49,196 nt of DNA from JBOGGN01 sp050744165 (GTDB lineage: Bacteria; Actinomycetota; Acidimicrobiia; Acidimicrobiales; Palsa-688): NCBI GenBank assembly GCA_050744165.1, contig JBOGGN010000167.1, positions 1 through 49,196 on the forward strand, in the 5' to 3' direction. Below the pieces are notes generated by a model. It was not told the origin of the DNA. It was given only the letters and a program-made list of their open reading frames with translations, and ran no database searches. The position numbers and the translations under genes were made by a program. This document shows, in pieces, positions 25,514 through 32,950 of the stretch (positions are counted from its first letter, which is position 1; the number at the start of each line of letters is the position of its first letter).

Positions 25514-26512
25514 TTGTTCGACGGACGGTTCCGCTCCAGCGTCGACAGGCGGGTGGGCCCAGTCGGTGCCGCACTCGCCAAGACAGGACTGAAGCCTGAC
25601 CACCTGACCGCGCTCGGCCTCGTGATGGCCGTGCCCGCAGCCTTCGCCATCGGCAACGGCCACTTGGTGCTCGGCCTGATCCTGTTGATCGTGGCCGCTG
25701 TGCCCGATCTGCTTGACGGGGCGCTGGCCAAGGCCAGCGGGACGGCATCGGTCCGGGGGGCGTTCTTCGACTCGGTCTCCGACCGCGTGACCGACGGCAT
25801 TGTGCTCGGCGGCGTTGCCTGGTACCTGCAGTCGTCGCGCCACGGCCACGCATCGCTGCTCCCGTTCGCGGTGCTGGCCGTCTCCATGCTGATCTCCTAC
25901 GAGCGGGCCAAGGCGGAGTCGCTCGGGTTCTCGGCCAAGGGCGGCCTGATGGAGCGCGCAGAGCGGATCATCCTGCTGTGCCTAGGGCTACTCGTTTCCC
26001 CACTGCTGGTCCCGATCCTGTGGATCATGCTGGTTCTGACGGCGGCCACAGCCGTCCAGCGTTTCGTCAAGGTGTGGCGCCAGGCCACAGCCGCGGGAAA
26101 GGCCGCTGGGAAAAAGGTCGTCGAAGGCGCCATCGCGCCGACCGATGGAAGCACCGCCGGGCTTGCGGGAGCGGGCAGCCACCTGTCGGGCGCCGGGTCT
26201 CTGGGCCCCATGCCGCGAGCCTCGCTGCGAGTCACCAGCGGCAACGGCGCTGATCGCGATCGGTCAACCGCCCACCCCACGGATTCGTCCGCGGCCATGT
26301 CCGAGCGGTGGCGGGCCTGGCGACAGCAGCAGTTGGCTCAGCGCCAGGCCACCGGTCGGGTCACCCCGAGCGGAAGGCCGGGTCGCCTGCCCGGCGGAGA
26401 CGGCGCCCGGCGCCAGACCCGATGGGAGGAACGTCGAGCGGCGCGGCTGCGTGCCGCCGCTGACGATGCCGACGCCGGGATCGGCCGCCGGCACAGCACG
26501 CGCCGACCCTGA
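25514..26512 (+). CDS. pgsA: CDP-alcohol phosphatidyltransferase (PI-phosphate synthase-like)
   Basis: This enzyme family moves a phosphatidyl group from CDP-diacylglycerol to an alcohol; at this locus in actinobacteria the acceptor is inositol phosphate. The signature is readable as DLLDGALAKASG...G-x3-D-x3-D (VPDLLDGALAKASG then VRGAFFDSVSDRVTDG), with all four metal-binding Asp positions. The usual Ala-Arg after DG-x2 is Ala-Lys here. About six TM helices occupy residues 30-185; the 130-residue C-terminal part is hydrophilic, Arg/Ala-rich and probably disordered, longer than usual. Start is TTG at 25514 with AGGAG five bases upstream; no ATG/GTG fits. PatA-like gene follows 71 bp later. 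Confidence 0.85.
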   Translation: MFDGRFRSSVDRRVGPVGAALAKTGLKPDHLTALGLVMAVPAAFAIGNGHLVLGLILLIVAAVPDLLDGALAKASGTASVRGAFFDSVSDRVTDGIVLGGVAWYLQSSRHGHASLLPFAVLAVSMLISYERAKAESLGFSAKGGLMERAERIILLCLGLLVSPLLVPILWIMLVLTAATAVQRFVKVWRQATAAGKAAGKKVVEGAIAPTDGSTAGLAGAGSHLSGAGSLGPMPRASLRVTSGNGADRDRSTAHPTDSSAAMSERWRAWRQQQLAQRQATGRVTPSGRPGRLPGGDGARRQTRWEERRAARLRAAADDADAGIGRRHSTRRP

Positions 26513-26583
26513 CGGCACCACCAACACCCGCTGATCACGCCGCGCCCCTGAGCGCCCCACGGGGTCGGCGCTGGGCGCAAGCC

Positions 26584-27501
26584 TTGAAGCTGGATCCGGT
26601 CCTCCTTTACCGCGCCGGCGCGGCCGGCGCCCACGCATTGCCTCCGTCGCTGGTTGGGGCCATCGCCTCGTCCGTGGCCACTGCGGTGTCCCACCAAGCT
26701 GGCAGCGCCGACCGCCGCCGGCTGGTCGGCCGGCACCTACGGCGCGCCGTCGGCCCCGACCTGACGGGGCCCGCGCTGGAGTCGGCGATCGACGAGGCGT
26801 TCGGCTCCTACGCCCGGTACTGGGCCGAATCCTTGCGGCTGCCCGGCACCAGAGCCGAGGTCATCGACGACGGCATGAGCTGGGAGGGCATCGGGCGCAT
26901 CTCGCGGGCGGTGGCCGATGGCCGCGGCGCCATCCTGGCCCTACCACACCTCGGCGGCTGGGAGTGGGGCGGCTTCTGGATGGCGACGCGGGGCTTTGCC
27001 ATGACCGTCGTGGTCGAAGCGCTCGAACCTCCGGAGCTGTTCGAATGGTTCGCCGGCTTCCGACGAAGCCTCGATATGCAGGTCATCCCTGTGGGGTCGG
27101 GTGCCGCCATGGCCGTGGTGCGGGCGCTTCGCTCAGGTGGCGTGGTGTGCCTCCTGTGCGACCGCAACATCGCAGGCGCGGGCGGCGTCGAGGTGGAGTT
27201 TTTCGGCGAGCGCACGGAGTTGCCCGGGGGCCCAGCGACGCTGGCCATGCGCACCGGCGCCGCCTTGCTTCCTTCGGCGGTCTATTTCGACGGACCGGGC
27301 CACCGGCACCGGGCGGTGGTACGACCGGAGATCGTGCCCCGGCCACTCCCCAAGGGCTCCAGCTCGGCGGACCTCAGGGCTGAGGTGGCTCGAATGACCC
27401 AGGTGCTGGCGGGTGACCTGGAGGTATTCATCCGCCACGCCCCGACGCAATGGCACCTCATGCAGCCCAACTGGCCGAGCGACCCGGGATACTCGCGTTA
27501 G
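26584..27501 (+). CDS. patA: PatA-like phosphatidylinositol mannoside acyltransferase
   Basis: A 305-residue member of the LpxL/HtrB (LABLAT) acyltransferase family. The catalytic H-x4-E motif is in ALPHLGGWEWGGF near residue 122; VVEALEPPELFEWFAGFR, VCLLCDRNIAGAGGVEVEFF with the conserved Asp-Arg, and GPATLAMRTGAALLPSAV follow. The product ends PTQWHLMQPNWPSDPGYSR. In mycobacteria the equivalent gene acylates the mannose of PIM, and the flanking pgsA-like gene supports that. TTG start at 26584. The accessory island begins directly after its stop, and a second diverged copy of its 3' end lies at about 34729-34790. Confidence 0.87.
   Translation: MKLDPVLLYRAGAAGAHALPPSLVGAIASSVATAVSHQAGSADRRRLVGRHLRRAVGPDLTGPALESAIDEAFGSYARYWAESLRLPGTRAEVIDDGMSWEGIGRISRAVADGRGAILALPHLGGWEWGGFWMATRGFAMTVVVEALEPPELFEWFAGFRRSLDMQVIPVGSGAAMAVVRALRSGGVVCLLCDRNIAGAGGVEVEFFGERTELPGGPATLAMRTGAALLPSAVYFDGPGHRHRAVVRPEIVPRPLPKGSSSADLRAEVARMTQVLAGDLEVFIRHAPTQWHLMQPNWPSDPGYSR
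27461..27476 (+). repeat. Left copy of patA-tail 16-bp identity
   Basis: tgcagcccaactggcc, inside the last codons of patA, is repeated exactly at 34747-34762 in the same orientation. The similarity continues on both sides with mismatches and small gaps, so this is homology rather than a chance 16-mer. Confidence 0.85.
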
Positions 27502-27546
27502 TGCTGGTCAGAGCGATTTCTGGACGCTACTCGCCGTCGTTGGTCG

Positions 27547-27669
27547 TCAAAAGTCCTCAGCAGGTTTTGTGAAGCCGGCCTGAACGACCGATCCGGCCCG
27601 CTCGTTGTCCGCCGGCATCAGGTGGGTGTAGGCGGCATCATTACCGCGGTAGCCCCACAGCAACCGGTC
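27547..27669 (-). pseudogene. C-terminal remnant of a tyrosine recombinase (phage-type integrase)
   Basis: The minus strand encodes GNDAAYTHLMPADNERAG then SVVQAGFTKPAEDF and a TGA at 27547-27549. This matches the end of tyrosine integrases: the catalytic Tyr in a (Y/E)-x-Y-x-HLMP context, followed by a short amphipathic helix and the A-E-D-F tail. Upstream of it only about 40 codons remain related; the rest of the integrase is missing and the DUF1963 gene occupies that space on the other strand. The call rests on a short motif, so it is moderate. Its position at the island edge next to patA supports it. Confidence 0.6.
27551..27562 (+). repeat. Left copy of the island's 12-bp direct repeat
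   Basis: aagtcctcagca, located in the last codons of the integrase remnant, recurs in the same orientation at 34632-34643 near the right end of the island. Candidate attachment-site core; the length alone does not prove it. Confidence 0.55.
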
Positions 27670-27689
27670 TTGTCGTACGCTTCGCGAGG

Positions 27690-28589
27690 GTGGTGTCCAC
27701 GCGACCGCTTCCGCACGACTTTCTTCTCGCCTTTCCGGACCTTGAGGCGCGCTCCACGGTTCGCCTTCACCCCCGTCGCTCGGCGGTCGCAGCCGACACC
27801 AGCCACTTCGGTGGGAACATCCTCTGGCCCGAGGGTGAGGAATGGCCAAACTGCGATGAGCACGGCCCGTTCACGCCGGTTCTTCAGTTGCTGGCCGCTG
27901 ACGTACCGGAACTCGCTTTTCCCGAAGACCGAGATCTCCTTCAGATCCTATGGTGCCCGGCCGCCCACATTGAGACGTGTGGGCCGACACCGCGTGTCAT
28001 GTGGCGGCAGCGCGCCCAGATCGAACGGGTCGTCCTGTCACCCCCGATGACCGCCGATCGTGAGGTTTACTGGAAGCCGAAGTCCTGTCGTATCAGCCCT
28101 GAACGGGTCGTCGAGCTTCCGTCGTTCCGAGAGCTTCGTCCGGACAGAGTTGAGGAGATCGACGAGTGGCTCCTTGGCCATCTCACTGAGTGGTGGATTG
28201 CGGGACTGGTGGATGAACCGTCACCGGAGGTCCTCCAACGCTTCGAGGGTCGACCCCCGTCGCTGTATTGCCAACATTTCAGTGTTGCCCCCGGTAGCAA
28301 AGTCGGCGGCTACGTCGATTGGGAGCAGGATGCGGTGAATCTCCGCTGTCCGTCGGGCCACGGGATGGATCATCTGGTTACCGTGTCAACTTTTGAGCAC
28401 GAGGCCGGCGAACAGTGGTTCCGGTGGCTACCGATCGAGCACCAGGCGGCGATACGGGCGGACAGCGCAGTTCAGGCCGCGCTCGCGAATCCCCTCGGCC
28501 TCGAAGACATGAGAGCCGACGGCTTTCATTTCTTCGTATGCCGGCAATGCCCCGACCCCGAGGTCATCCTCGAATACCAATCCAACTGA
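27690..28589 (+). CDS. DUF1963/YwqG-like protein
   Basis: A 299-residue soluble protein. The region SHFGGNILWPEGEEWPNCDE, followed by FTPVLQLLAADVPELAFPEDRDLLQILWCP, resembles the YwqG/DUF1963 pattern (GG-x-P-x-W-P, then 'fl.Ql...dvp...lP..G.LqlF'), and a second part has CRQCPDPEVILEYQSN at the end. DUF1963 proteins are widespread and of unknown biochemical function, often found near polymorphic-toxin or immunity genes. Two adjacent GTG codons (27690 and 27693) can start it. Base composition is visibly less GC-rich than the core genes. First cargo gene of the island; convergent with the RCC1 gene, 16 bp between stops. Confidence 0.65.
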   Translation: MVSTRPLPHDFLLAFPDLEARSTVRLHPRRSAVAADTSHFGGNILWPEGEEWPNCDEHGPFTPVLQLLAADVPELAFPEDRDLLQILWCPAAHIETCGPTPRVMWRQRAQIERVVLSPPMTADREVYWKPKSCRISPERVVELPSFRELRPDRVEEIDEWLLGHLTEWWIAGLVDEPSPEVLQRFEGRPPSLYCQHFSVAPGSKVGGYVDWEQDAVNLRCPSGHGMDHLVTVSTFEHEAGEQWFRWLPIEHQAAIRADSAVQAALANPLGLEDMRADGFHFFVCRQCPDPEVILEYQSN

Positions 28590-28605
28590 TACGCCGAAGG
28601 TGGCC

Positions 28606-30051
28606 CTACGCCGGTCGTCTTCCCCATCCCATCAATCGCCCAGTCGAGTCCAGCGACAACGAGTAGTCCCCACCGGCTGCTACAGCGGTCACCTCCGACA
28701 GCGTCATCCCCTGATCGTCCGTGACCTGCACTGGTGACGACCGGTCGTCGCTGACGGGGCGGCTCAGTTGGCGTTGGTCGTTCGCGCCCCAAGTCCACAC
28801 CGTTCCGTCCTCGACAATGGCAACGGAGTGGCGCGTCCCGGCCGCCACGGCGAGCACCCTTCCCAGACCTGGCACCAACACGGGCCGTCGGACAACGGGT
28901 GTCGTCAGCCCATTGACATCCCCACCCCCGCAGGGTCCGCATTGACCGTCACTGTTGTCACCCCACGCCCAGACACCGCCGTCGACGTCCAGCGCGAGAC
29001 AATGGCGGCCGCCAGCGGCGAGTGCGACGGTGGGCGGGAGTCGTTCTACCAGGGCGGGGACGGCACGATTCTGGGCAGTCGACTCGGCCAGTTGAGCAAA
29101 GCGATTGTCACCCCACGCCCAGACACCGCCGTTCCAGTCCAAGGCAAGCGAAAATGCGTCGCCCGCCACGACAGCCTCCGCGCCGTCGACCCCCGGCACT
29201 CGGACCCGGGTTGTGTACTGCTCGTCGTCGCCTCCGTTTCCGATCTGGCCGCTCCGGTTGTCACCGAATGCCCACACACTGCCGTCATTCAACACCACAA
29301 GCGAATGAGTGCCCCCACCGGCAACGCAACTCACCGCCTCCACAGCCACCGGCTCGACCGGCGTCGTCCGATTGGAATCCGTCTCGGGATCGCCTAGCTG
29401 ACCCCGATCGTTACGCCCCCACGCGTAAAGTGACGAATCTCCGCAAATAGCGAACGAGTGATCTCGGCCAGCAGCGACCGAGATCACCCCGCCGAGACCG
29501 GGGATCACGACGCCGGCCGGACTGGGCGTCAGGTCTCCATCTCCGAGCTGCCCCAACTCGTTACCCCCTCGAGCGAAGACCGAACGGTCCGCCAATAGCA
29601 TCAGACAATGCCGGTGACCAACAGCGAGCGCGCTGGCCGCCCAACGCGGCGCCACCACAAAATGTCGCGGCCAACTCACCATCCTGCCGTTCTGCATGGC
29701 CGCCAAGCAGTAATAGCCCGGGCGGGCCGGCATCACGACCGCCTGCGCATCCCAAACCCCGTCGCCGTCCGTCGAGAACACAGCGCTGAAACCGTCGGGT
29801 CTGTCGAACAATGCCCCAGGATCGCGCGGCGTGGCACACGGGTGTCCCGTGAACCAATACGCAAGCTGGTAGCTTGCGAGAGGCGCGAGATCACGGGCGA
29901 AGCTGAAGGCCGTCGTCGCTCCTCGGAAAGCGGTCATCACGCCGTCCGGCCCGGTGCCACGCGTCGGGCAAACCCAAACGGTGCCAACCAACGGCACAAG
30001 GCCCTCGTTGTTCGCCGGAGGGACGAACCTCAATTCCTCAGGGTGGCTCAC
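28606..30051 (-). CDS. RCC1-repeat beta-propeller protein
   Basis: Seven RCC1-type repeats can be read in the C-terminal two thirds, each of the form (A/S)VAAG-x-H-S-x3-...-V-(W/Y)-A-W-G-x-N-x2-G-Q-L-G, for example DHSFAICGDSSLYAWGRNDR and RHCLALDVDGGVWAWGDNSD. Seven repeats would close a seven-bladed propeller like eukaryotic RCC1. The N-terminal 150 residues are unrelated (FVPPANNEGLVPLVGTVWVC, PARPGYYCLAAMQNGRMVSW) and may be a separate beta-rich domain. No TM helix or signal peptide is convincing. Start chosen as GTG at 30051 (VSHPEELRF); the frame is open to 30144 but that part is Arg/Cys-rich. Bacterial RCC1 proteins bind varied partners; function here is unknown. Confidence 0.8.
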   Translation of the reverse strand: MSHPEELRFVPPANNEGLVPLVGTVWVCPTRGTGPDGVMTAFRGATTAFSFARDLAPLASYQLAYWFTGHPCATPRDPGALFDRPDGFSAVFSTDGDGVWDAQAVVMPARPGYYCLAAMQNGRMVSWPRHFVVAPRWAASALAVGHRHCLMLLADRSVFARGGNELGQLGDGDLTPSPAGVVIPGLGGVISVAAGRDHSFAICGDSSLYAWGRNDRGQLGDPETDSNRTTPVEPVAVEAVSCVAGGGTHSLVVLNDGSVWAFGDNRSGQIGNGGDDEQYTTRVRVPGVDGAEAVVAGDAFSLALDWNGGVWAWGDNRFAQLAESTAQNRAVPALVERLPPTVALAAGGRHCLALDVDGGVWAWGDNSDGQCGPCGGGDVNGLTTPVVRRPVLVPGLGRVLAVAAGTRHSVAIVEDGTVWTWGANDQRQLSRPVSDDRSSPVQVTDDQGMTLSEVTAVAAGGDYSLSLDSTGRLMGWGRRPA

Positions 30052-30419
30052 GCCGCCGAGGTTACCCGGCGTGCCAATAGCGGCCGCGGCGCCTCGTTGC
30101 CTGCGCCAACGCATCGACGCCGAACACCGGCAACGACAGAACACTCCCCCCCAATAACATCAAGAGCTCCAGAGAGACCCTGCCCCAAAGGTCTCTGCGC
30201 GGGGGCGCTTGCTGCGGCAAGCAGGAGGTGAGTCCCGCGATTGTGGGGCGACGGGAACGGCGGGTCCGCGGCCGCGGCTGCCGCGCAGTCTCTTGCCGAG
30301 CGAACGCGTATCGCCCGTCACCGGCCCTCCAGATGGCCTTCTGGGGCGCAGGCCGCCCGCGGGCCAGACGGTGGCGCACTCACGGAGAGAGCATCGGAGG
30401 TGGCATCTCCTCGACAACG
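30052..30419. other. 368-bp gap with two small hairpins, no gene recognised
   Basis: Two inverted repeats are visible: agagacc at 30173-30179 with ggtctct at 30190-30196 (10-base loop), and gcttgc/gcaagc around a tgcg loop near 30208-30223. They could be a regulatory leader or terminator; neither has a clear T-run. The frame of the Pnkp remnant is open through the right half of this gap but the sequence there (Arg/Ala-rich) no longer resembles Pnkp. Confidence 0.45.
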
Positions 30420-30683
30420 AAGGGACTGAGCCAGCCAGGCATCAAGTGTCGCAGCCGGGAGTACCTCCGCATCATCTACGGGCCCGAGTACACGGCCGAG
30501 GAGAACCTCAGCCGGCTACGGTCCCGCGGTCTCGGCCACAAGCGCTCCCTCGCCCTGCGGGAGTTCGCCCTCGGGATCGAAGCCCTCGAGCGTTTCGTGA
30601 CCGGCGAACCGCTCTACCGGGTTCACGAATGCGTCTTCGGAGTCTTGGCGCTCGAGAGCGAACCAGTCGATCCGAGACTCTGA
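30420..30683 (+). pseudogene. 3' fragment of polynucleotide kinase-phosphatase (Pnkp)
   Basis: The last 87 codons strongly resemble the extreme C-terminus of bacterial Pnkp, the end-healing enzyme of Pnkp-Hen1 RNA repair: QPGIKCRSREYLRIIYGPEY, RLRSRGLGHKRSLALREFAL, GIEALERFV and RVHECVFGVLALESEPVDPRL. Full-length Pnkp has about 850 residues (kinase, phosphatase and ligase-like domains); here only the end of the adenylyltransferase-like domain remains, without its catalytic Lys. The open frame extends 64 codons upstream without similarity, so the fragment is truncated at about 30420 by a deletion or recombination join. Its reading frame and stop are intact. It precedes two nucleotidyltransferase genes on the same strand. 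Confidence 0.8.
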
Positions 30684-30829
30684 TCGGCCCGGGATCCCTT
30701 ATTTGATCAACCCGGCGTAAGCACAACCTTGCTGCTGAGGGTGTAGCCGCGGCCAGTTGTTGACGGTGTGCGCCTCCGACCGTGAGAAAACGGCGACGGT
30801 GCGCCCGGTTCCAATGTCACTCTGTGTGG

Positions 30830-31777
30830 ATGACCAACCCCGGGCGAGGCGACAACCGGCTCGACCCGCTGCTGATCTTCGAGACTCTGGTTGGGAGCCG
30901 TGCGTATGGGCTGGCCGGATCAGACTCAGACACTGACGTGAAGGGCGTCGTCGTGGGGCCCTCGTCGTGGTACTTCGGTTGGCGGGGAGGACCGGAGATT
31001 ATCGAGTTGTCGGCCGACCATGTTCGCTACGAACTTCGTCGCTACCTGCAGCTTTGCGTCGCGGCCAACCCGACCACGTTGGAGATGGCGTGGACGCGTG
31101 ACGAGGACCGGGTCATGGTCCATCTCCTGGGCGAACGGCTCCTGGCCGAACGGGACCGATTCCTGTCCAAACGCGTCGCCGAGCGCTTTGGACGGTACGC
31201 GCTGTCGCAGTTGAAGCGGATCCGAACCCACCGCTCATGGCTACTCTCACCGCCGTCGGGGCCTCCGGTCAGGGCCCAGTTCGGGTTGCCGGACCACACC
31301 GTTATCCCGGCCGACCAGTTGGCCGCGGCGGAGAAGCTTTTCGACGAGGGGCGCTTCGACGAGGCCGACGTTTCGGCCAACTTTGTCGATCTGCTCGTCA
31401 GGGAGCGGCGCTACAAGGCGGCTCAGAAGCACTGGGCGATGTACCGACGCTGGGAACGGGAACGTAACCCGGCTCGCGCCGCGCTCGAAGCCCGCTATGG
31501 CTACGACACCAAGCACGCCATGCACCTAGCGCGACTTCAGCGCATGGCGCTGGAGATCCTCACCACGGGCAATGTTGTCGTCTATCGACCCGACTGTGAG
31601 GAACTCCTCGCGATTCGGAGCGGGGCGTGGACGTTCGATGAGCTTGAATCGAACTCGGCGCGCCTGGCTGCCGAGATCGAGTCTGCGGCTGCGATCAGTG
31701 CGTTGCCAGCCGAACCCGACGAGGATGCGATCGACAGACTCTGCGCCGATCTTGTCGCGGAGGGCATCGGATGTTGA
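30830..31777 (+). CDS. COG3541 (RlaP-like) DNA polymerase beta-fold nucleotidyltransferase 1
   Basis: The 315-residue protein starts MTNPGRGDNRLDPLLIFETL and has the pol-beta nucleotidyltransferase signature G-S-(x10)-D-x-D in LVGSRAYGLAGSDSDTDVKGV. ELRRYLQLCVAANPTTLEMAW after it is typical of COG3541 (YcgL-type) proteins, and the helical C-terminal half has RRYKAAQKHWAMYRRWERER and GYDTKHAMHLARLQRMALEI (KHA-x3-(I/A)R/L motif). The family is predicted to add nucleotides and occurs beside RNA ligase or Pnkp genes in RNA-repair clusters (Burroughs and Aravind named such proteins RlaP; recalled from memory). Start ATG at 30830 chosen over a GTG at 30782 because homologous sequence begins there. 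It overlaps the next gene by 7 bases. Confidence 0.75.
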   Translation: MTNPGRGDNRLDPLLIFETLVGSRAYGLAGSDSDTDVKGVVVGPSSWYFGWRGGPEIIELSADHVRYELRRYLQLCVAANPTTLEMAWTRDEDRVMVHLLGERLLAERDRFLSKRVAERFGRYALSQLKRIRTHRSWLLSPPSGPPVRAQFGLPDHTVIPADQLAAAEKLFDEGRFDEADVSANFVDLLVRERRYKAAQKHWAMYRRWERERNPARAALEARYGYDTKHAMHLARLQRMALEILTTGNVVVYRPDCEELLAIRSGAWTFDELESNSARLAAEIESAAAISALPAEPDEDAIDRLCADLVAEGIGC

Positions 31778-32541
31778 ACCCCGATCTCGACGTCGGAAGG
31801 CGTTGGTTGGCCGCTAATGGTCCGCCGGGCCGGGTGGTGCTATGCGCCGTGACGGGCTCGCACCTCTATGGATTCCCCAGCCCCGACAGCGATCTTGACC
31901 TGAACGGTATCCATCTGGGTCCGACGCGCGAGCTGCTGGGCCTAGGCGAGAAGTCCGCCGCCCACGATGCGGTCGGCTGGTCTGATGGCATCGAATGCGA
32001 CTTGACCACAAACGAGGTCGGCGACGCTATCCGCCTGCTGCTGCACGGAAACGGCAACATGCTCGAACGGATCCTCTCGCCCTGGCAGTTGGTCACCGGC
32101 ACCGAGATCGGGGAACTGGCCGGACTGGCGCACGGTTGCCTGAGCCGCCGATTCGCCAATCATTACGGCGGCTTCTTCCGGGGTCGCTGCGCCGAGCATG
32201 AGCGACACCCTACAGCGAAGTCGCTGCTCTATAGCTGGCGGGTCGCGCTCACCGGCCGTCACCTGCTTCGTGCCGGCGAACTGGTTGCCGACCTCGGCCT
32301 GTTGGCCGACCTTTACGCCCGTCCCGAACTCCACGATCTGATCGACGCTAAGCGAGACGGCGGGGAGCACTGCCTACCACCGGCCGATCTCGACCGACAT
32401 CTACGAGCTCTGTGGCCGGAACTCGGCGCAGCCCTGACCGACGCCGAGAACCAGTCGTCGTTGCCGTACGAGGCGAACCGCCCCGAAATCGAGGAGTGGG
32501 TTGTCCGAGGGCGCATCGCCGGCCTTGACTCGTACGCGTGA
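31771..32541 (+). CDS. COG3541 (RlaP-like) nucleotidyltransferase 2
   Basis: A 256-residue paralogue-type protein with the same catalytic pattern: AVTGSHLYGFPSPDSDLDLNGI (GS, then D-x-D) and a third acidic position in SDGIECDLTTNEVGDAIRLL. NGNMLERILSPWQLV and the later KSLLYSWRVALTGRHLLRAG correspond to the GNP-x-LE-x-L and Y-x-R-H-x2-R features of COG3541. Sequence identity with the first nucleotidyltransferase is low outside the motifs, so they are old paralogues. The ATG lies inside the last codons of the upstream gene, implying coupled translation and possibly a heteromeric pair. Ends in VRGRIAGLDSYA. Confidence 0.75.
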   Translation: MLNPDLDVGRRWLAANGPPGRVVLCAVTGSHLYGFPSPDSDLDLNGIHLGPTRELLGLGEKSAAHDAVGWSDGIECDLTTNEVGDAIRLLLHGNGNMLERILSPWQLVTGTEIGELAGLAHGCLSRRFANHYGGFFRGRCAEHERHPTAKSLLYSWRVALTGRHLLRAGELVADLGLLADLYARPELHDLIDAKRDGGEHCLPPADLDRHLRALWPELGAALTDAENQSSLPYEANRPEIEEWVVRGRIAGLDSYA

Positions 32542-32594
32542 GCATGCGGTGTGAAATGAATGCGACCCACGCGCGGGTGCCCCTTCTCTCTGAT

Positions 32595-32834
32595 TCAGTG
32601 GGGGTGCGCCTGCAACTCCGCGTCAAGGAGTTGTCGCGCCATCCATCGGAGGCCGGGCAGAACGGTCAGCACTCGCTGAAGGTCCTCCCATCTGTCCTGC
32701 ACTAGCGGATCGCCATCGGTATCCAAATGGGCGACGGAGTGGCGCATTGTTTCGCGAATGTCGTCGAACGCGACGCGGAGTTTGACGGACCCCGTCGGGT
32801 GCGGGTTCGTCCGCCAAGAAGGTGATGAGGTCAA
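32595..32834 (-). pseudogene. Possible broken gene of unknown family
   Basis: The minus-strand frame ending at 32595 reads like protein only in its second half (KLRVAFDDIRETMRHSVAHL, DRWEDLQRVLTVLPGLRWMA). Just upstream, protein-like sequence continues in a different frame (ENFDLITFLADEPAPDG near 32770-32830), which suggests a frameshift close to 32770-32780. No homologue was recognised. The 32835-32950 stretch before hicB may hold its degraded N-terminus. Confidence 0.35.
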
Positions 32835-32950
32835 AATTCTCTCTCGGCGGCCCCTTCTGCCTTCGACGCTCCTGGCCGGGCGATCTCGAGCTTGCAGCGC
32901 CCTCGCTGACAGGAGGACGGAAGCGTCGACCTGCTCTTCGCGGCGTTGAC

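Noticed and set aside
23172..25592. An 806-codon plus-strand open frame opposite fusA2
   Set aside because: It is antisense to a well-supported EF-G-like gene, its translation is Gly/Arg/Asp/His-rich with no family resemblance, and long antisense frames are expected at this GC content.
30228..30419. Upstream part of the Pnkp frame as coding sequence
   Set aside because: The frame is open but Arg/Ala-rich and dissimilar to Pnkp; the similarity starts sharply at about 30420.
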